A stretch of DNA of 64,000 nucleotides from Sneathiella chinensis (GTDB lineage Bacteria > Pseudomonadota > Alphaproteobacteria > Sneathiellales > Sneathiellaceae). Below the pieces are notes generated by a model. It made no database searches. It was not told the DNA's origin and saw only the letters and a program-made list of their open reading frames with translations. Below, one piece after another: positions 1 to 8,711 of the stretch. The DNA lies in assembly GCF_012720115.1 (NCBI RefSeq), contig NZ_VNWN01000002.1, forward strand, positions 620,001-684,000, in the 5' to 3' direction. Numbering within the stretch: the first letter of the stretch is position 1; each line of letters starts with the position of its first letter. The position numbers were made by a program, and so were the translations under genes.

Positions 1-1002
1 CTCGATGGTGGCAAGGTCGGTGGTACCGTACATGACCGCCCCGTCTGATTTTTGCAGGATCAGCGGCGGCATTTCCTTCTTGTCGTCTTCTTCGGCGACA
101 CGAACGATGACGGCGCCGTCGGACAGCTCGGACAGGCCCTTTTCCTCCAGCCGTTTCAACATGCCTGGGATATGGTCGTTGGTATCGGCCTCGCCCTTCC
201 ATTCGGTGAAGTTGGCGCCCAACAGGTCAAAGTCGATTTTGGTCTCGGCCACGGACACGTCCAGCATATGCTGCCACAAGGCCCGGTAACCGGGGCGACC
301 CTGTTGCAGCTCAAACGTGGCGGTACGGGCGGATTCGAGGAAGGCCGGGTCTTCCTTGCTGCGCCCCGAGGCCGCCGGATAGAGGACCTGCAACTGTTCA
401 ACGGTGACCGGTGAGGTGGCCGGATAGGGGCCACTGAAATCTGCATCGAAATAGGGCAGGTCCGGCTGTTCGCGCTCGATCTCCTTGATAAGGAGGCCCA
501 TGGGCAGACCCCAGTCCCCGAAATGCACATCGCTGATCACCCGGTCGCCGAGGAAAACCCGGAGGCGCCGCAGGCTTTCACCAATGATGGTGGCGCGGAG
601 ATGACCCACATGCATGGCCTTGGCCACATTCGGCCCGCCATAGTCGAGAATCACGGTTTCCGGATCATGACCGTGCCGCGCCCCGAAATAGGGATCATCG
701 GCCAACTCATTGATATGGCCGAGCAGGAAATCATCGGACAGGCTGAGATTGATAAAGCCGGGACCGGCGAGGGACAGATCGGAGAAGTGACCGGTTTCCT
801 GCAGCTTGGCAACGATCTGATCGGCAATTTCCCGCGGGTTGCGCTTGGCCGCCTTGGCAGCGGCAAGGGCACCATTGCACTGAAACTGGCCCAGTTCTCG
901 TCGCTGCGAGACCACGACCCGGCCAAGAGAGGAATCCAGGTCGCATTGTGCAAAAGCCTGCCCGACAAGGGCGCTCAACTGATCAAGGAGTGAAACGGTC
1001 AC
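1..1002 (-). CDS. argS: arginyl-tRNA synthetase, N-terminal part (cut by window edge)
   Basis: This class I aminoacyl-tRNA synthetase charges tRNA-Arg with arginine in the cytoplasm. The 334 codons present cover the N-terminal tRNA-recognition domain and most of the Rossmann catalytic domain. The class I signature is seen as HVGH after the segment GGPNVAKAM, and the last visible residues (MYGTTDLATIE) match the second half of the catalytic fold; the KMSKS loop and anticodon-binding domain lie outside the window. The start is a GTG at 1002 (V-T-V-S-L-L), chosen because the family-typical N-terminus begins there and no in-frame ATG lies nearby. The gene is divergent from groES, and the 289 bp between them hold the CIRCE promoter region. 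The identification is firm; the exact start is moderately sure. Confidence 0.95.
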   Translation of the reverse strand, partial: MTVSLLDQLSALVGQAFAQCDLDSSLGRVVVSQRRELGQFQCNGALAAAKAAKRNPREIADQIVAKLQETGHFSDLSLAGPGFINLSLSDDFLLGHINELADDPYFGARHGHDPETVILDYGGPNVAKAMHVGHLRATIIGESLRRLRVFLGDRVISDVHFGDWGLPMGLLIKEIEREQPDLPYFDADFSGPYPATSPVTVEQLQVLYPAASGRSKEDPAFLESARTATFELQQGRPGYRALWQHMLDVSVAETKIDFDLLGANFTEWKGEADTNDHIPGMLKRLEEKGLSELSDGAVIVRVAEEDDKKEMPPLILQKSDGAVMYGTTDLATIE

Positions 1003-1173
1003 GCGTCTTTTCTTTCGAAATTACTGGTATTGATTCAGGGCTTGTTTATATAAGGGGAGAGCCCGGCCCCCACATATGGCCATCTGTCTAATGGAAAAAA
1101 CCGGCAAGGCCAAGGATTTTGCTGGAAATTATGGCCTTTCGCCAGAAAATTCCAGGAAAAATCGGCCCCTCCC

Positions 1174-1201
1174 TTGACACTCAAAACCGCATTGCATAAA
1201 T
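1174..1201 (+). promoter_or_regulatory. sigma-70-type promoter of groES-groEL
   Basis: TTGACA at 1174-1179 is followed after 16 bp by ATAAAT at 1196-1201, just upstream of the CIRCE operator. This is the expected place for the housekeeping promoter of a HrcA-controlled groESL operon. It is inferred from sequence match only. Confidence 0.6.
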
Positions 1202-1215
1202 CGGATGGGAATTCG

Positions 1216-1242
1216 TTAGCACTCTCGGTTGGTGAGTGCTAA
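1216..1242 (+). promoter_or_regulatory. CIRCE operator (HrcA binding site)
   Basis: The element reads TTAGCACTC, 9 bp spacer, GAGTGCTAA, a perfect match to the CIRCE consensus. In other bacteria the HrcA repressor binds it and releases on heat stress when GroEL is titrated away. It sits just downstream of the putative -10 of the groES promoter, so binding should block transcription. The hrcA gene itself is not in this window. Confidence 0.95.
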
Positions 1243-1291
1243 CATCCGACCAAACCAACTGTAACTGACTCTGAATTAGGGAGAGTTTTGA

Positions 1292-1579
1292 ATGTCATTT
1301 CGTCCTTTGCACGATCGCGTGCTGATCAAGCGTGTAGAAAGCGAAGAAAAAACCGCTGGCGGTATCATCCTCGTGGACAGCGCGCAGGAAAAACCGATGG
1401 AAGGCGAGGTTATCGCCGTTGGTAACGGCGCGATCAAGGAAGATGGTTCTGTCCGTGCGCTCGACGTTTCTGTTGGTGACAAGGTACTGTTCGGCAAATG
1501 GTCCGGTACCGAAATCAAGCTCAACGGCGAAGAGCTGTTGATCATGAAAGAGTCCGACATCATGGGCATCCTCGGCTAA
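1292..1579 (+). CDS. groES: co-chaperonin GroES
   Basis: This 95-residue protein is the 10-kDa lid of the GroEL chaperonin; seven copies cap the GroEL ring during ATP-driven folding. The sequence begins [16 protein letters not shown] and carries the mobile-loop segment [18 protein letters not shown] and the typical ending [15 protein letters not shown]. The length is standard. A ribosome site (AGGGAG) lies 8 bp before the ATG. It is the first gene of the groES-groEL operon, 30 bp before groEL, under a CIRCE operator. Confidence 0.98.
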   Translation: MSFRPLHDRVLIKRVESEEKTAGGIILVDSAQEKPMEGEVIAVGNGAIKEDGSVRALDVSVGDKVLFGKWSGTEIKLNGEELLIMKESDIMGILG

Positions 1580-1597
1580 CCACACAAACAGAATTAG

Positions 1598-3256
<1,659 letters not shown>

Positions 3257-3281
3257 GCCGATCATCCCAACCGAAAAAGAG

Positions 3282-3310
3282 AAGGGCTGCGATTTCGCAG
3301 CCCTTTTTTT
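3282..3310 (+). terminator. intrinsic terminator of groES-groEL
   Basis: The arms AAGGGCTGCGA and TCGCAGCCCTT (3282-3292 and 3295-3305) are perfectly complementary and run into a T tract ending at 3310. It lies 25 bp after the groEL stop. Confidence 0.92.
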
Positions 3311-3337
3311 GTGCTTGTTATCTGGCGGGCGGAAAAC

Positions 3338-3377
3338 CCCTGATCCTTCGGGACGGGCCCTGATCCTTCGGGACGGG
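3338..3377. repeat. 20-bp tandem direct duplication
   Basis: A 20-bp unit beginning CCCTGATCCTTCGG occurs twice head-to-tail (3338-3357 and 3358-3377) without a mismatch. The second copy also forms a hairpin with the flanking bases: CTGATCC at 3360-3366 pairs with GGATCAG at 3376-3382, which includes the stop codon of the DUF938 gene on the minus strand. It may serve as the 3' end structure of the sigma-factor operon transcript; no T tract is seen. Confidence 0.8.
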
Positions 3378-3378
3378 A

Positions 3379-4005
3379 TCAGCGTTTGACGAAAACCTGC
3401 AGGAAGTTGTTGGACGGCATGGGGCAGCTTTCGGTCAGTTCAAGCCGGTGGCGGTCCGCCTCGGCGGCAACCGCGTCAATATCCCGAACCCCGAAGCGGG
3501 GGTCCTGCGCCTGCAACCAGTGTTCAAACTGGATGTTGCTGTCGGCGGTATGCGTGCCCCCGACCTTGTAGGGACCATAGAGAAAGAGCATCCCGCCCCG
3601 GTCCAGAAGGCGTCCGGCCCCCGCCATCAACCCCTGACAAACGGCCCACGGCGAAATGTGGATCATGTTGGCGTTGAAGATGACGCGGATTGGCGCGTGC
3701 TCATAGGAGGCTGCTTCCACCGGCCAGACGGGCGCGGCGGCGTCCAGAACCAGCGGCGCGAGAAGATTATCCGCCCCGGCAAGGTCCCGCCACGCCAGAA
3801 CACTGTCATTCTGGGCGGCGTCCAGATTGCTGGGCTGCCAGTAAAGATGCGGCAATTGCGGCGCCATGAAAAAGGCATGCTCGCCCGATCCGCTGGCAAT
3901 TTCCAGCAGGGTACCGGTTTCGGGCAGGCGGGGCTTCAGGGTCTCTAAAATCGGTTCACGGTTCCGCGCGGTTGCGGGGGCAAAAATACGGTTATCCTCA
4001 GTCAT
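3379..4005 (-). CDS. DUF938 family protein, methyltransferase-like
   Basis: This 208-residue protein belongs to the DUF938 family of small predicted SAM-dependent methyltransferases of unknown substrate. The SAM-binding loop is visible as LLEIASGSGEHA (residues 33-44), followed by an acidic residue about 25 positions on (SNLDAAQ). The ATG at 4005 was chosen because the family starts with the segment DNRIFAPATARNREPIL; longer upstream reading is not conserved. It overlaps the end of the metal-sensor gene by 8 bp, which suggests translational coupling, so it is probably the last gene of the sigma-factor operon. The family link is firm, the enzyme activity unproven. Confidence 0.85.
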   Translation of the reverse strand: MTEDNRIFAPATARNREPILETLKPRLPETGTLLEIASGSGEHAFFMAPQLPHLYWQPSNLDAAQNDSVLAWRDLAGADNLLAPLVLDAAAPVWPVEAASYEHAPIRVIFNANMIHISPWAVCQGLMAGAGRLLDRGGMLFLYGPYKVGGTHTADSNIQFEHWLQAQDPRFGVRDIDAVAAEADRHRLELTESCPMPSNNFLQVFVKR

Positions 4006-4471
4006 CCCGCTGGTCCTTGTGATGGTTCCATTTCTGGCGGGCGAAGCCTTGCTGAAAAAAGGTCTGCCGCTTTTCCGGTGGCAGAGAGCGGGCCATCTCC
4101 AGAAAGGCCCCCTGCATGAGGGTGTCAATCTGCCGCCGGTATGTGGTCATTTGCTGCTGGGTTGCGCCAATGGCGGGCAGGTCCAGTTCCGGCTGGCCGA
4201 GCAGGCGGGCAAGGTCCTGCCGGGCCGTCCGGTAATCCCGGTAAATGGCCTTCATCTGGCCCCGCTTGTCGCGCCACAGGGTATCGATTGCGTCTTTTTC
4301 GCTGTCTGACAGGGTGGACAGGGCGGCATGGCGATCAAACCAGCCGCTGCCCCGGCTGTGGCCGTAACCATGCTTCATCCACTGGGTTGCGAGAAAGGCA
4401 CCCGCCGCCACATTGAGGCCAAGCGAGACGACAAAAAGGACTGTCAGGACCGTTTTTTTAGCTGCTGCCAT
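3998..4471 (-). CDS. periplasmic heavy-metal sensor-like protein
   Basis: This 157-residue protein has one N-terminal membrane segment (about residues 7-28) and a mostly helical, charged periplasmic part with an LTXXQ-like region (DAIDTLWRDKRGQMKAIYRDYRTAR). That layout matches the CnrR/ZraP-like metal-resistance sensor family (Metal_resist), which bind metal ions or misfolded proteins outside the membrane. The start at 4471 (MAAAKKTVL) directly precedes the hydrophobic segment and overlaps the anti-sigma gene by 14 bp. Histidines at 34 and 38 just outside the membrane are possible metal ligands. In such operons it likely acts upstream of the anti-sigma factor. Confidence 0.78.
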   Translation of the reverse strand: MAAAKKTVLTVLFVVSLGLNVAAGAFLATQWMKHGYGHSRGSGWFDRHAALSTLSDSEKDAIDTLWRDKRGQMKAIYRDYRTARQDLARLLGQPELDLPAIGATQQQMTTYRRQIDTLMQGAFLEMARSLPPEKRQTFFQQGFARQKWNHHKDQRDD

Positions 4472-4910
4472 TACCAAGCTCCCATTCTTGCAGGCTGTCG
4501 GACCAGGCAAGGTCGTTGAGTAGGGGTTCATCGTCCGGCACGGTCAGGTTGGGACTGAGGATGCCGACCAGTATGCCGATCATCAGGGCAAAGGCGAGCC
4601 CGCTGCCAACCCCGACAAAGGGCCGCAGCAGAAAAAGGAAGCCTTTATCTCGCGCACCGTATAGCCGGTCGGCATCGTTCAGGACCGCCCCCATCAGGTG
4701 GGAGGGGGCATGGGCTTGCTGTTCCTGTTCCTTGAACAGGCTGTCCACCGTGCGGGCTTCGGCAAGGTGGGCGGTGACTTCCGGGTCCGGCGCCGCCAAG
4801 AGCGGGGACAGGCGCTGGCGATCCTGAGGGGGCCAGCGGGCCGGGTCTGCGCCGTAAGCGTCCAGCACCCTCAGAAGGCGCTGTTTGTCGGTGTCGGTAT
4901 CATGGCTCAT
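4458..4910 (-). CDS. putative membrane anti-sigma factor
   Basis: This 150-residue protein has a soluble N-terminal part (residues 1-90), one membrane segment (about 98-119) and a short outside tail. The N-terminal segment RLLRVLDAYGADPARWP is typical of small proteins that sit directly after ECF sigma genes in alphaproteobacteria. No zinc-binding HxxxCxxC anti-sigma motif is present, so it is not a classic ZAS protein. Its start overlaps the sigma gene stop by 4 bp (ATGA). Role as anti-sigma factor is inferred from position and topology, not from a recognised domain. Confidence 0.7.
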   Translation of the reverse strand: MSHDTDTDKQRLLRVLDAYGADPARWPPQDRQRLSPLLAAPDPEVTAHLAEARTVDSLFKEQEQQAHAPSHLMGAVLNDADRLYGARDKGFLFLLRPFVGVGSGLAFALMIGILVGILSPNLTVPDDEPLLNDLAWSDSLQEWELGNGSS

Positions 4911-5476
4911 TTCCGGCCTCCTTTCCTGTTCTCAGCCGTTTGTAACAAATCCCGAAGTTTCCGGCGACCGCGGGCCAGCAGGGATTCCAGGGCGTCGGTC
5001 GAAATATCCAGAATGCCGGCAGCCTCCCGCCCGGAGCATTCTTCCAGATGGACAAGACGGATGGCAGCCTGTTGCCGGGCTGGCAATTGTTGCAGACTGT
5101 GGGTCAGGCTGTCATGCATTTGTTGTCTCTCTCTCAGCTCAAACATGGACGGGGCCGGGTCGGCCTGCTCCGGTATTTCCGCGGAACTGAACCGTTTGGA
5201 CTGGCGCAACCGATCCATGCACAGATTATAGACCACGCGATAAAGCCAGGTCTTGATCCGGGCCTGGGGCTGCCAATCCGGGGCGGCCTTCCATAGGCGC
5301 AAAAAGGCTTCCTGTGCGGTATCTTCCGCATCGCTTCGGTTGCCGAGCAGGGACAGGGCCTGCCGATAGGCGCCGTCCAGATGCTCGCGGGCCAGAAGGC
5401 GGCTGGCAGAGCCATCCCCCCGGGCGACCCGGCGCATCAAATCCGCATCACGTTCAACAGGGTCTGTTTTTCTCAT
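4907..5476 (-). CDS. ECF-type RNA polymerase sigma factor
   Basis: This 189-residue protein is an extracytoplasmic-function sigma factor that directs RNA polymerase to a stress-type regulon. Region 2 spans about residues 27-95 (with the core-binding segment DAEDTAQEAFLRLW) and region 4 about 122-178, with the helix-turn-helix SGREAAGILDISTDALESLLARGRR read in two parts. It heads a compact operon with an anti-sigma-like membrane protein, a periplasmic metal-sensor-like protein and a DUF938 protein. The arrangement resembles metal- or oxidant-responsive ECF operons of Rhodobacter and relatives. The inducing signal cannot be read from the sequence. Confidence 0.92.
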   Translation of the reverse strand: MRKTDPVERDADLMRRVARGDGSASRLLAREHLDGAYRQALSLLGNRSDAEDTAQEAFLRLWKAAPDWQPQARIKTWLYRVVYNLCMDRLRQSKRFSSAEIPEQADPAPSMFELRERQQMHDSLTHSLQQLPARQQAAIRLVHLEECSGREAAGILDISTDALESLLARGRRKLRDLLQTAENRKGGRK

Positions 5477-5694
5477 AAGCCTTTGGTTTTCATTGGTTTA
5501 CAAGGTCGGTAAATGACTTTTCCCTGGTCCCGTCCACGCTCTGTCACCCAGTATAACGGGGCAGGGGTGTTTTTCCGTCGTTGTTTGTGAAAAAAATGCG
5601 ACCCCGTGCCCGTTTTGCGCGGGCTGACTTTGTCGGACAGCAAAAGGGTGTCATGATAGGGACGATTTTTCAGGGCACCGGGAAAGGAGTCAGG

Positions 5695-6198
5695 ATGACA
5701 GTTGAAATTCGGCCGGAGCGCCCGGAAGAGGCGGCGACAATCCGGCAGGTGACAGAAGCAGCCTTTGCCCTTGCCGAGCATCGGGACGGGACGGAAGGGG
5801 CCATTATTGACGCCCTGCGCCAGCTTGGCGGATTGTCCGTTTCCCTTGTTGCCATCGAGGCAGGGGCGATTGTGGGGCATGTGGCGTTCTCGCCTGTTCT
5901 GGTGGCGGGGGAGGATCGGAACTGGTTCGGGCTTGGCCCGGTCTCGGTTTTGCCTGACAGGCAGCGGCAGGGCATTGGCGACGCCCTTGTGCGGGCCGGT
6001 CTGGCGCGGCTTGAGGGGATGGGCGCCGGGGGCTGCGTGGTGTTGGGAGACCCGGATTATTATCACCGCTTCGGGTTTCGGGCGGAAAGCGACCTGCGGT
6101 ATGAGGGGGTGCCGCCGGAATATTTCATGGCCCTGTCGTTTGGCGGCGAGACGCCTACGGGGGCGGTTATCTATCACGCGGGGTTTTCGGCGACCTGA
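5695..6198 (+). CDS. GNAT family N-acetyltransferase (YhbS-like)
   Basis: This 167-residue protein has the GNAT acetyl-CoA-binding fold. The core motif is VSVLPDRQRQGIGDALV, with the Q/RxxGxG signature, followed by VVLGDPDYYHRFGF, which is typical of the YhbS-like subgroup. The start ATG at 5695 has a clear ribosome site (GGAG, 6 bp upstream); in-frame reading extends to a TTG at 5581 but that part does not fit the family. It stands alone, convergent with the bactofilin gene. Substrate unknown. Confidence 0.88.
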   Translation: MTVEIRPERPEEAATIRQVTEAAFALAEHRDGTEGAIIDALRQLGGLSVSLVAIEAGAIVGHVAFSPVLVAGEDRNWFGLGPVSVLPDRQRQGIGDALVRAGLARLEGMGAGGCVVLGDPDYYHRFGFRAESDLRYEGVPPEYFMALSFGGETPTGAVIYHAGFSAT

Positions 6199-6204
6199 CG
6201 GGGT

Positions 6205-6232
6205 GGCAGGCTCCCGGTCGGAGGAGCCTGCC
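6205..6232. terminator. hairpin between convergent genes
   Basis: GGCAGGCTCC (6205-6214) and GGAGCCTGCC (6223-6232) are perfectly complementary with an 8-nt loop. It lies between the convergent GNAT and bactofilin genes, where a shared terminator is expected, but neither side has a T tract, so termination is inferred from stem strength and position. Confidence 0.5.
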
Positions 6233-6260
6233 TCGCGCCACAGGGGAGACGTGAGCGCGG

Positions 6261-6890
6261 TTAGTGGGTGGCGGTAATGCCGTCTTCCTTTTTGGACTTG
6301 TCCACCAGCTTGCCAGCGATGGATTCAGCCATTTCCGTCATGGTTCTTTTTTTTGAGCCGGTCTTGTGCAGGTTGCCGGAAATCTCGGCGCCGGGCTCGA
6401 TTTCAATCTCACCATATTCGATGATGCCGGAGACGCGCCCGGTCTTGCGGATGATCAGGCGGCTGCGGGCGGTCAGGGTGCCTTCGAATTCGCCAGAGAT
6501 GTCCGCCGTGTCGATGGTAACCTCGCCGTTGAACATGCCGCTTTCGGTGATCTCGATTTCCTTGGAATTCATGGAGGCCTCAACCTTGCCTTCCACAACC
6601 AGACGGTCACAGGCGGTGATTTCGCCCTTCAGATGGATGTCCTTGCCGACGTGAAGGCGGCTGGTGCTGGACTGGTCCTTGTTCTGGTCGGAGGAGGCGC
6701 GGGTGCCGCCGGTATTCAGCGGAAAGGGGGATGTGGCGGTGGCGGTGGCGTAGGGTTTGGCCTTGTCAGGATCGGAGACCGGCTTGACCCGGCTGACCGG
6801 TTGGGAGGCCTGGGATGGCTGGGTGGATGCGGACGTGTCCGCAGGTGTTTCGGCGGCGGTGGTGTCGCCCGCCTTTTTCTTGTTGAACAT
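6261..6890 (-). CDS. bactofilin (polymer-forming cytoskeletal protein)
   Basis: Bactofilins self-assemble without nucleotide into filaments that organise cell-wall synthesis, stalks or polarity. The 209 residues comprise a disordered Ser/Thr/Pro-rich head (1-78), the beta-helical bactofilin core (about 79-175, with repeated short beta stretches such as CDRLVVEGKVEAS and SRLIIRKTGRVSG) and a charged tail. The core and flanking disorder are typical of the family. It is monocistronic, with AAGGAG-like sequence before the ATG. The specific cellular role cannot be told. Confidence 0.93.
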   Translation of the reverse strand: MFNKKKAGDTTAAETPADTSASTQPSQASQPVSRVKPVSDPDKAKPYATATATSPFPLNTGGTRASSDQNKDQSSTSRLHVGKDIHLKGEITACDRLVVEGKVEASMNSKEIEITESGMFNGEVTIDTADISGEFEGTLTARSRLIIRKTGRVSGIIEYGEIEIEPGAEISGNLHKTGSKKRTMTEMAESIAGKLVDKSKKEDGITATH

Positions 6891-7076
6891 GTCCCTCTCC
6901 TTTGAATGACGGTACGAGGAGATTAAAGGCGGCCAACATGGCGCATTTGAGGAAGAAGACTGGCAAATTTATGGAGATTCTGTGGCCCGGTAGGGATAGG
7001 TCGTTGCTTTTTTCGCGTCATCCCGTAGGGTGCCCGAACAGGTCCGGTACCGGACAGGAATGAAGTGAAGGTCCCT

Positions 7077-7274
7077 ATGAAAAGTCGTAAAATTGCGGGG
7101 TTGTTGCTCCTGCTTGTTCTGCTGACAGTCTATCCGCTTGGTGTGATGTTGCTGGCCGTCAATATCCTGCCGGACAACCGGTGGGTCGAGCTGCTGTTTT
7201 ATCCGGTTGCGGGAATATTGTGGATTTTTCCAGCCATGAAAATCATCAAGTGGATGCAGTCCGGACAGGAATAA
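7077..7274 (+). CDS. DUF2842 small membrane protein
   Basis: This 65-residue protein has two hydrophobic segments (about residues 5-27 and 34-53) separated by a short loop (LPDNRW) and ends in a basic/amphipathic tail. Sequence pattern and length match DUF2842, a family seen almost only in alphaproteobacteria and without known function. The ATG at 7077 follows a purine-rich GAAGG; an in-frame GTG at 7065 would add four residues. It stands alone. Confidence 0.8.
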   Translation: MKSRKIAGLLLLLVLLTVYPLGVMLLAVNILPDNRWVELLFYPVAGILWIFPAMKIIKWMQSGQE

Positions 7275-7295
7275 TGGCGGGGATCGGTGCGGCAT

Positions 7296-7335
7296 AAAAA
7301 AAAGCCGGATCGAGAGGGGGGAGTCGACCCGGCTT
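7296..7335 (-). terminator. intrinsic terminator of the hydrolase-NUDIX operon
   Basis: On the minus strand a hairpin (arms CCGGCTT region, 7302-7313 paired with 7324-7335, one A-C mismatch) runs into a run of eight T residues (A run 7296-7303 on the plus strand). It lies 133 bp beyond the NUDIX stop. The sequence between 7336 and 7468 shows no gene. Confidence 0.8.
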
Positions 7336-7468
7336 GCTGCCTACCAGTGGGAGAGGGGAGTTTCTCACTGATGAGCAACAGAGTGTTCTGTGTATGTCAC
7401 TCTATTGCTAATATAGTACGTTCCCCAATGGTTTCCAGATGCGGAAATGCAGAAAGACAGCAAGTTTT

Positions 7469-7894
7469 TCAGAATTGTTTTCGCGAGGCCCGGATGATCT
7501 CGGCGGTTTTCTCCCATAGGCAGATTTGATCCAGATCTTCCATCCGTATCCAGCGTATTTCAAGGGCGTCATCGCCCGCCTGCGCCGTGCCGGGCAGGGC
7601 CCGGGCAACATAATTTATAAGGGTATAGTGGCATTCTGTCTGCCCCTCGGCGTTTGGCAGGATCAGGTCGGTAACGCCCGCCAGCCCCAGCAGTTCAATC
7701 CGAAGGCCGGTTTCTTCCAGAATTTCACGGTGGATCGTTTGCTCCACCGTCTCGCCAAATTCCTGTCGTCCGCCGGGCAGGCTCCACGCATGTTTAAGCG
7801 GTTCCTTGCCCCGGCGAATCAACAGGCATTCCTCGTCTCGCCAGATCGCGGCAGAGACCCCGACAACGGGATGGGCGGGAAATGTGGCGGTCAT
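7469..7894 (-). CDS. NUDIX hydrolase
   Basis: This 141-residue protein hydrolyses a nucleoside diphosphate linked to another moiety. The NUDIX box is complete at residues 42-64: G42, E48, then REILEETGL with the metal-binding glutamates E57, E60 and E61. The N-terminal segment (VVGVSAAIWRDEECLLIRRG) resembles the ADP-ribose pyrophosphatase-type NUDIX proteins. It lies 10 bp after the alpha/beta hydrolase gene and is probably co-transcribed with it. Substrate not determinable. Confidence 0.9.
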   Translation of the reverse strand: MTATFPAHPVVGVSAAIWRDEECLLIRRGKEPLKHAWSLPGGRQEFGETVEQTIHREILEETGLRIELLGLAGVTDLILPNAEGQTECHYTLINYVARALPGTAQAGDDALEIRWIRMEDLDQICLWEKTAEIIRASRKQF

Positions 7895-7904
7895 CGGGAC
7901 GGCC

Positions 7905-8687
7905 TCACAGGGTGGCCTCGACTTTCATGCACAGGCGTTCGGTCGCCATGATCAGGCGGTTCAGGTCATCGGCCTCGGACAGGCGGTGGTCGCCGTTCTT
8001 GATCAGGGTCGTCACCACATCCTCACCCTGCAGGGCGTCCTGTATCCGAAGGGCGGTTTCCCACGGCACACTGTCATCCTTCATCCCCTGCAACAGATGC
8101 ACCGGACAGGTGATGCCCAGCGGGCCGGTCATGACAAAGTTGCGCGGGCCATCCTCCAGCAACTTTCGGGTAATCACGTACGGCTCGTCAGAATATTCCG
8201 ACGGCTGCGCCCAGAAGCCCTTTTCCTCAATATCCTTCAGGCCCTCGGGCGGCATGTCTTCCTTCATGCGGGCGGTGAAATCGGGCGCGGCGGCAATGCC
8301 GATGAAGCCCTTGACCCGATCCGGACGGAGCAGGGCCATGCGAAGCCCGATCCATCCCCCCATGGAGGAGCCAACCACGATTTGCGGTCCGGCGGTGCAT
8401 TCGTCAAGCACGGCCAGTGCATCGTCCGTCCAGCGGCTGATGGTGCCGTCCTCGAAATGGCCTGTCGATTGTCCGTGCCCCAGATAGTCAAAACGTGTAT
8501 AGCTTCTTCCCAGTCCCGTCAGGGCCTGTTCGAGAATGGTTGCCTTTGTTCCCTCCATGTCCGACATGAAGCCGGAACAGAAGATGACCCCCGGTGTGGA
8601 CCCCGCTGTGTGATGGTAGGCGACGGACTGGCCATCGGGACGCGGCAGCATTTCCGGATCGGTAGACGGGCTGTTGGGAAGTGTCAT
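7905..8687 (-). CDS. alpha/beta hydrolase (ABHD10-like)
   Basis: This 260-residue serine hydrolase has the nucleophile elbow G-S-S-M-G in VVGSSMGGWIG, a likely acid residue in GMKDDSVPW and the histidine in NGDHRLS near the C-terminus. Overall pattern (FCSGFMSDMEGTKA and FDYLGHGQS) resembles the bacterial relatives of ABHD10, an acyl-protein/acyl-glucuronide esterase. The ATG at 8687 starts the conserved part; the frame stays open far upstream through the opposite-strand glycosyltransferase gene, which is not coding on this strand. It is the first gene of a two-gene operon with the NUDIX gene and is divergent from the glycosyltransferase genes. Confidence 0.88.
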   Translation of the reverse strand: MTLPNSPSTDPEMLPRPDGQSVAYHHTAGSTPGVIFCSGFMSDMEGTKATILEQALTGLGRSYTRFDYLGHGQSTGHFEDGTISRWTDDALAVLDECTAGPQIVVGSSMGGWIGLRMALLRPDRVKGFIGIAAAPDFTARMKEDMPPEGLKDIEEKGFWAQPSEYSDEPYVITRKLLEDGPRNFVMTGPLGITCPVHLLQGMKDDSVPWETALRIQDALQGEDVVTTLIKNGDHRLSEADDLNRLIMATERLCMKVEATL

Positions 8688-8711
8688 TGGTATAACCGTT
8701 TTGTGCAGTTT

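Noticed and set aside
5540-5580. Possible ECF promoter (GGAAAA ... CGTTAT on the minus strand) before the sigma gene
   Set aside because: The spacing is about 13 bp, shorter than the 15-17 bp normal for ECF promoters, so autoregulation cannot be claimed.
7806-8711. Plus-strand frame upstream of the GT4 gene
   Set aside because: It is antisense to the NUDIX and alpha/beta hydrolase genes, which have clear family motifs.
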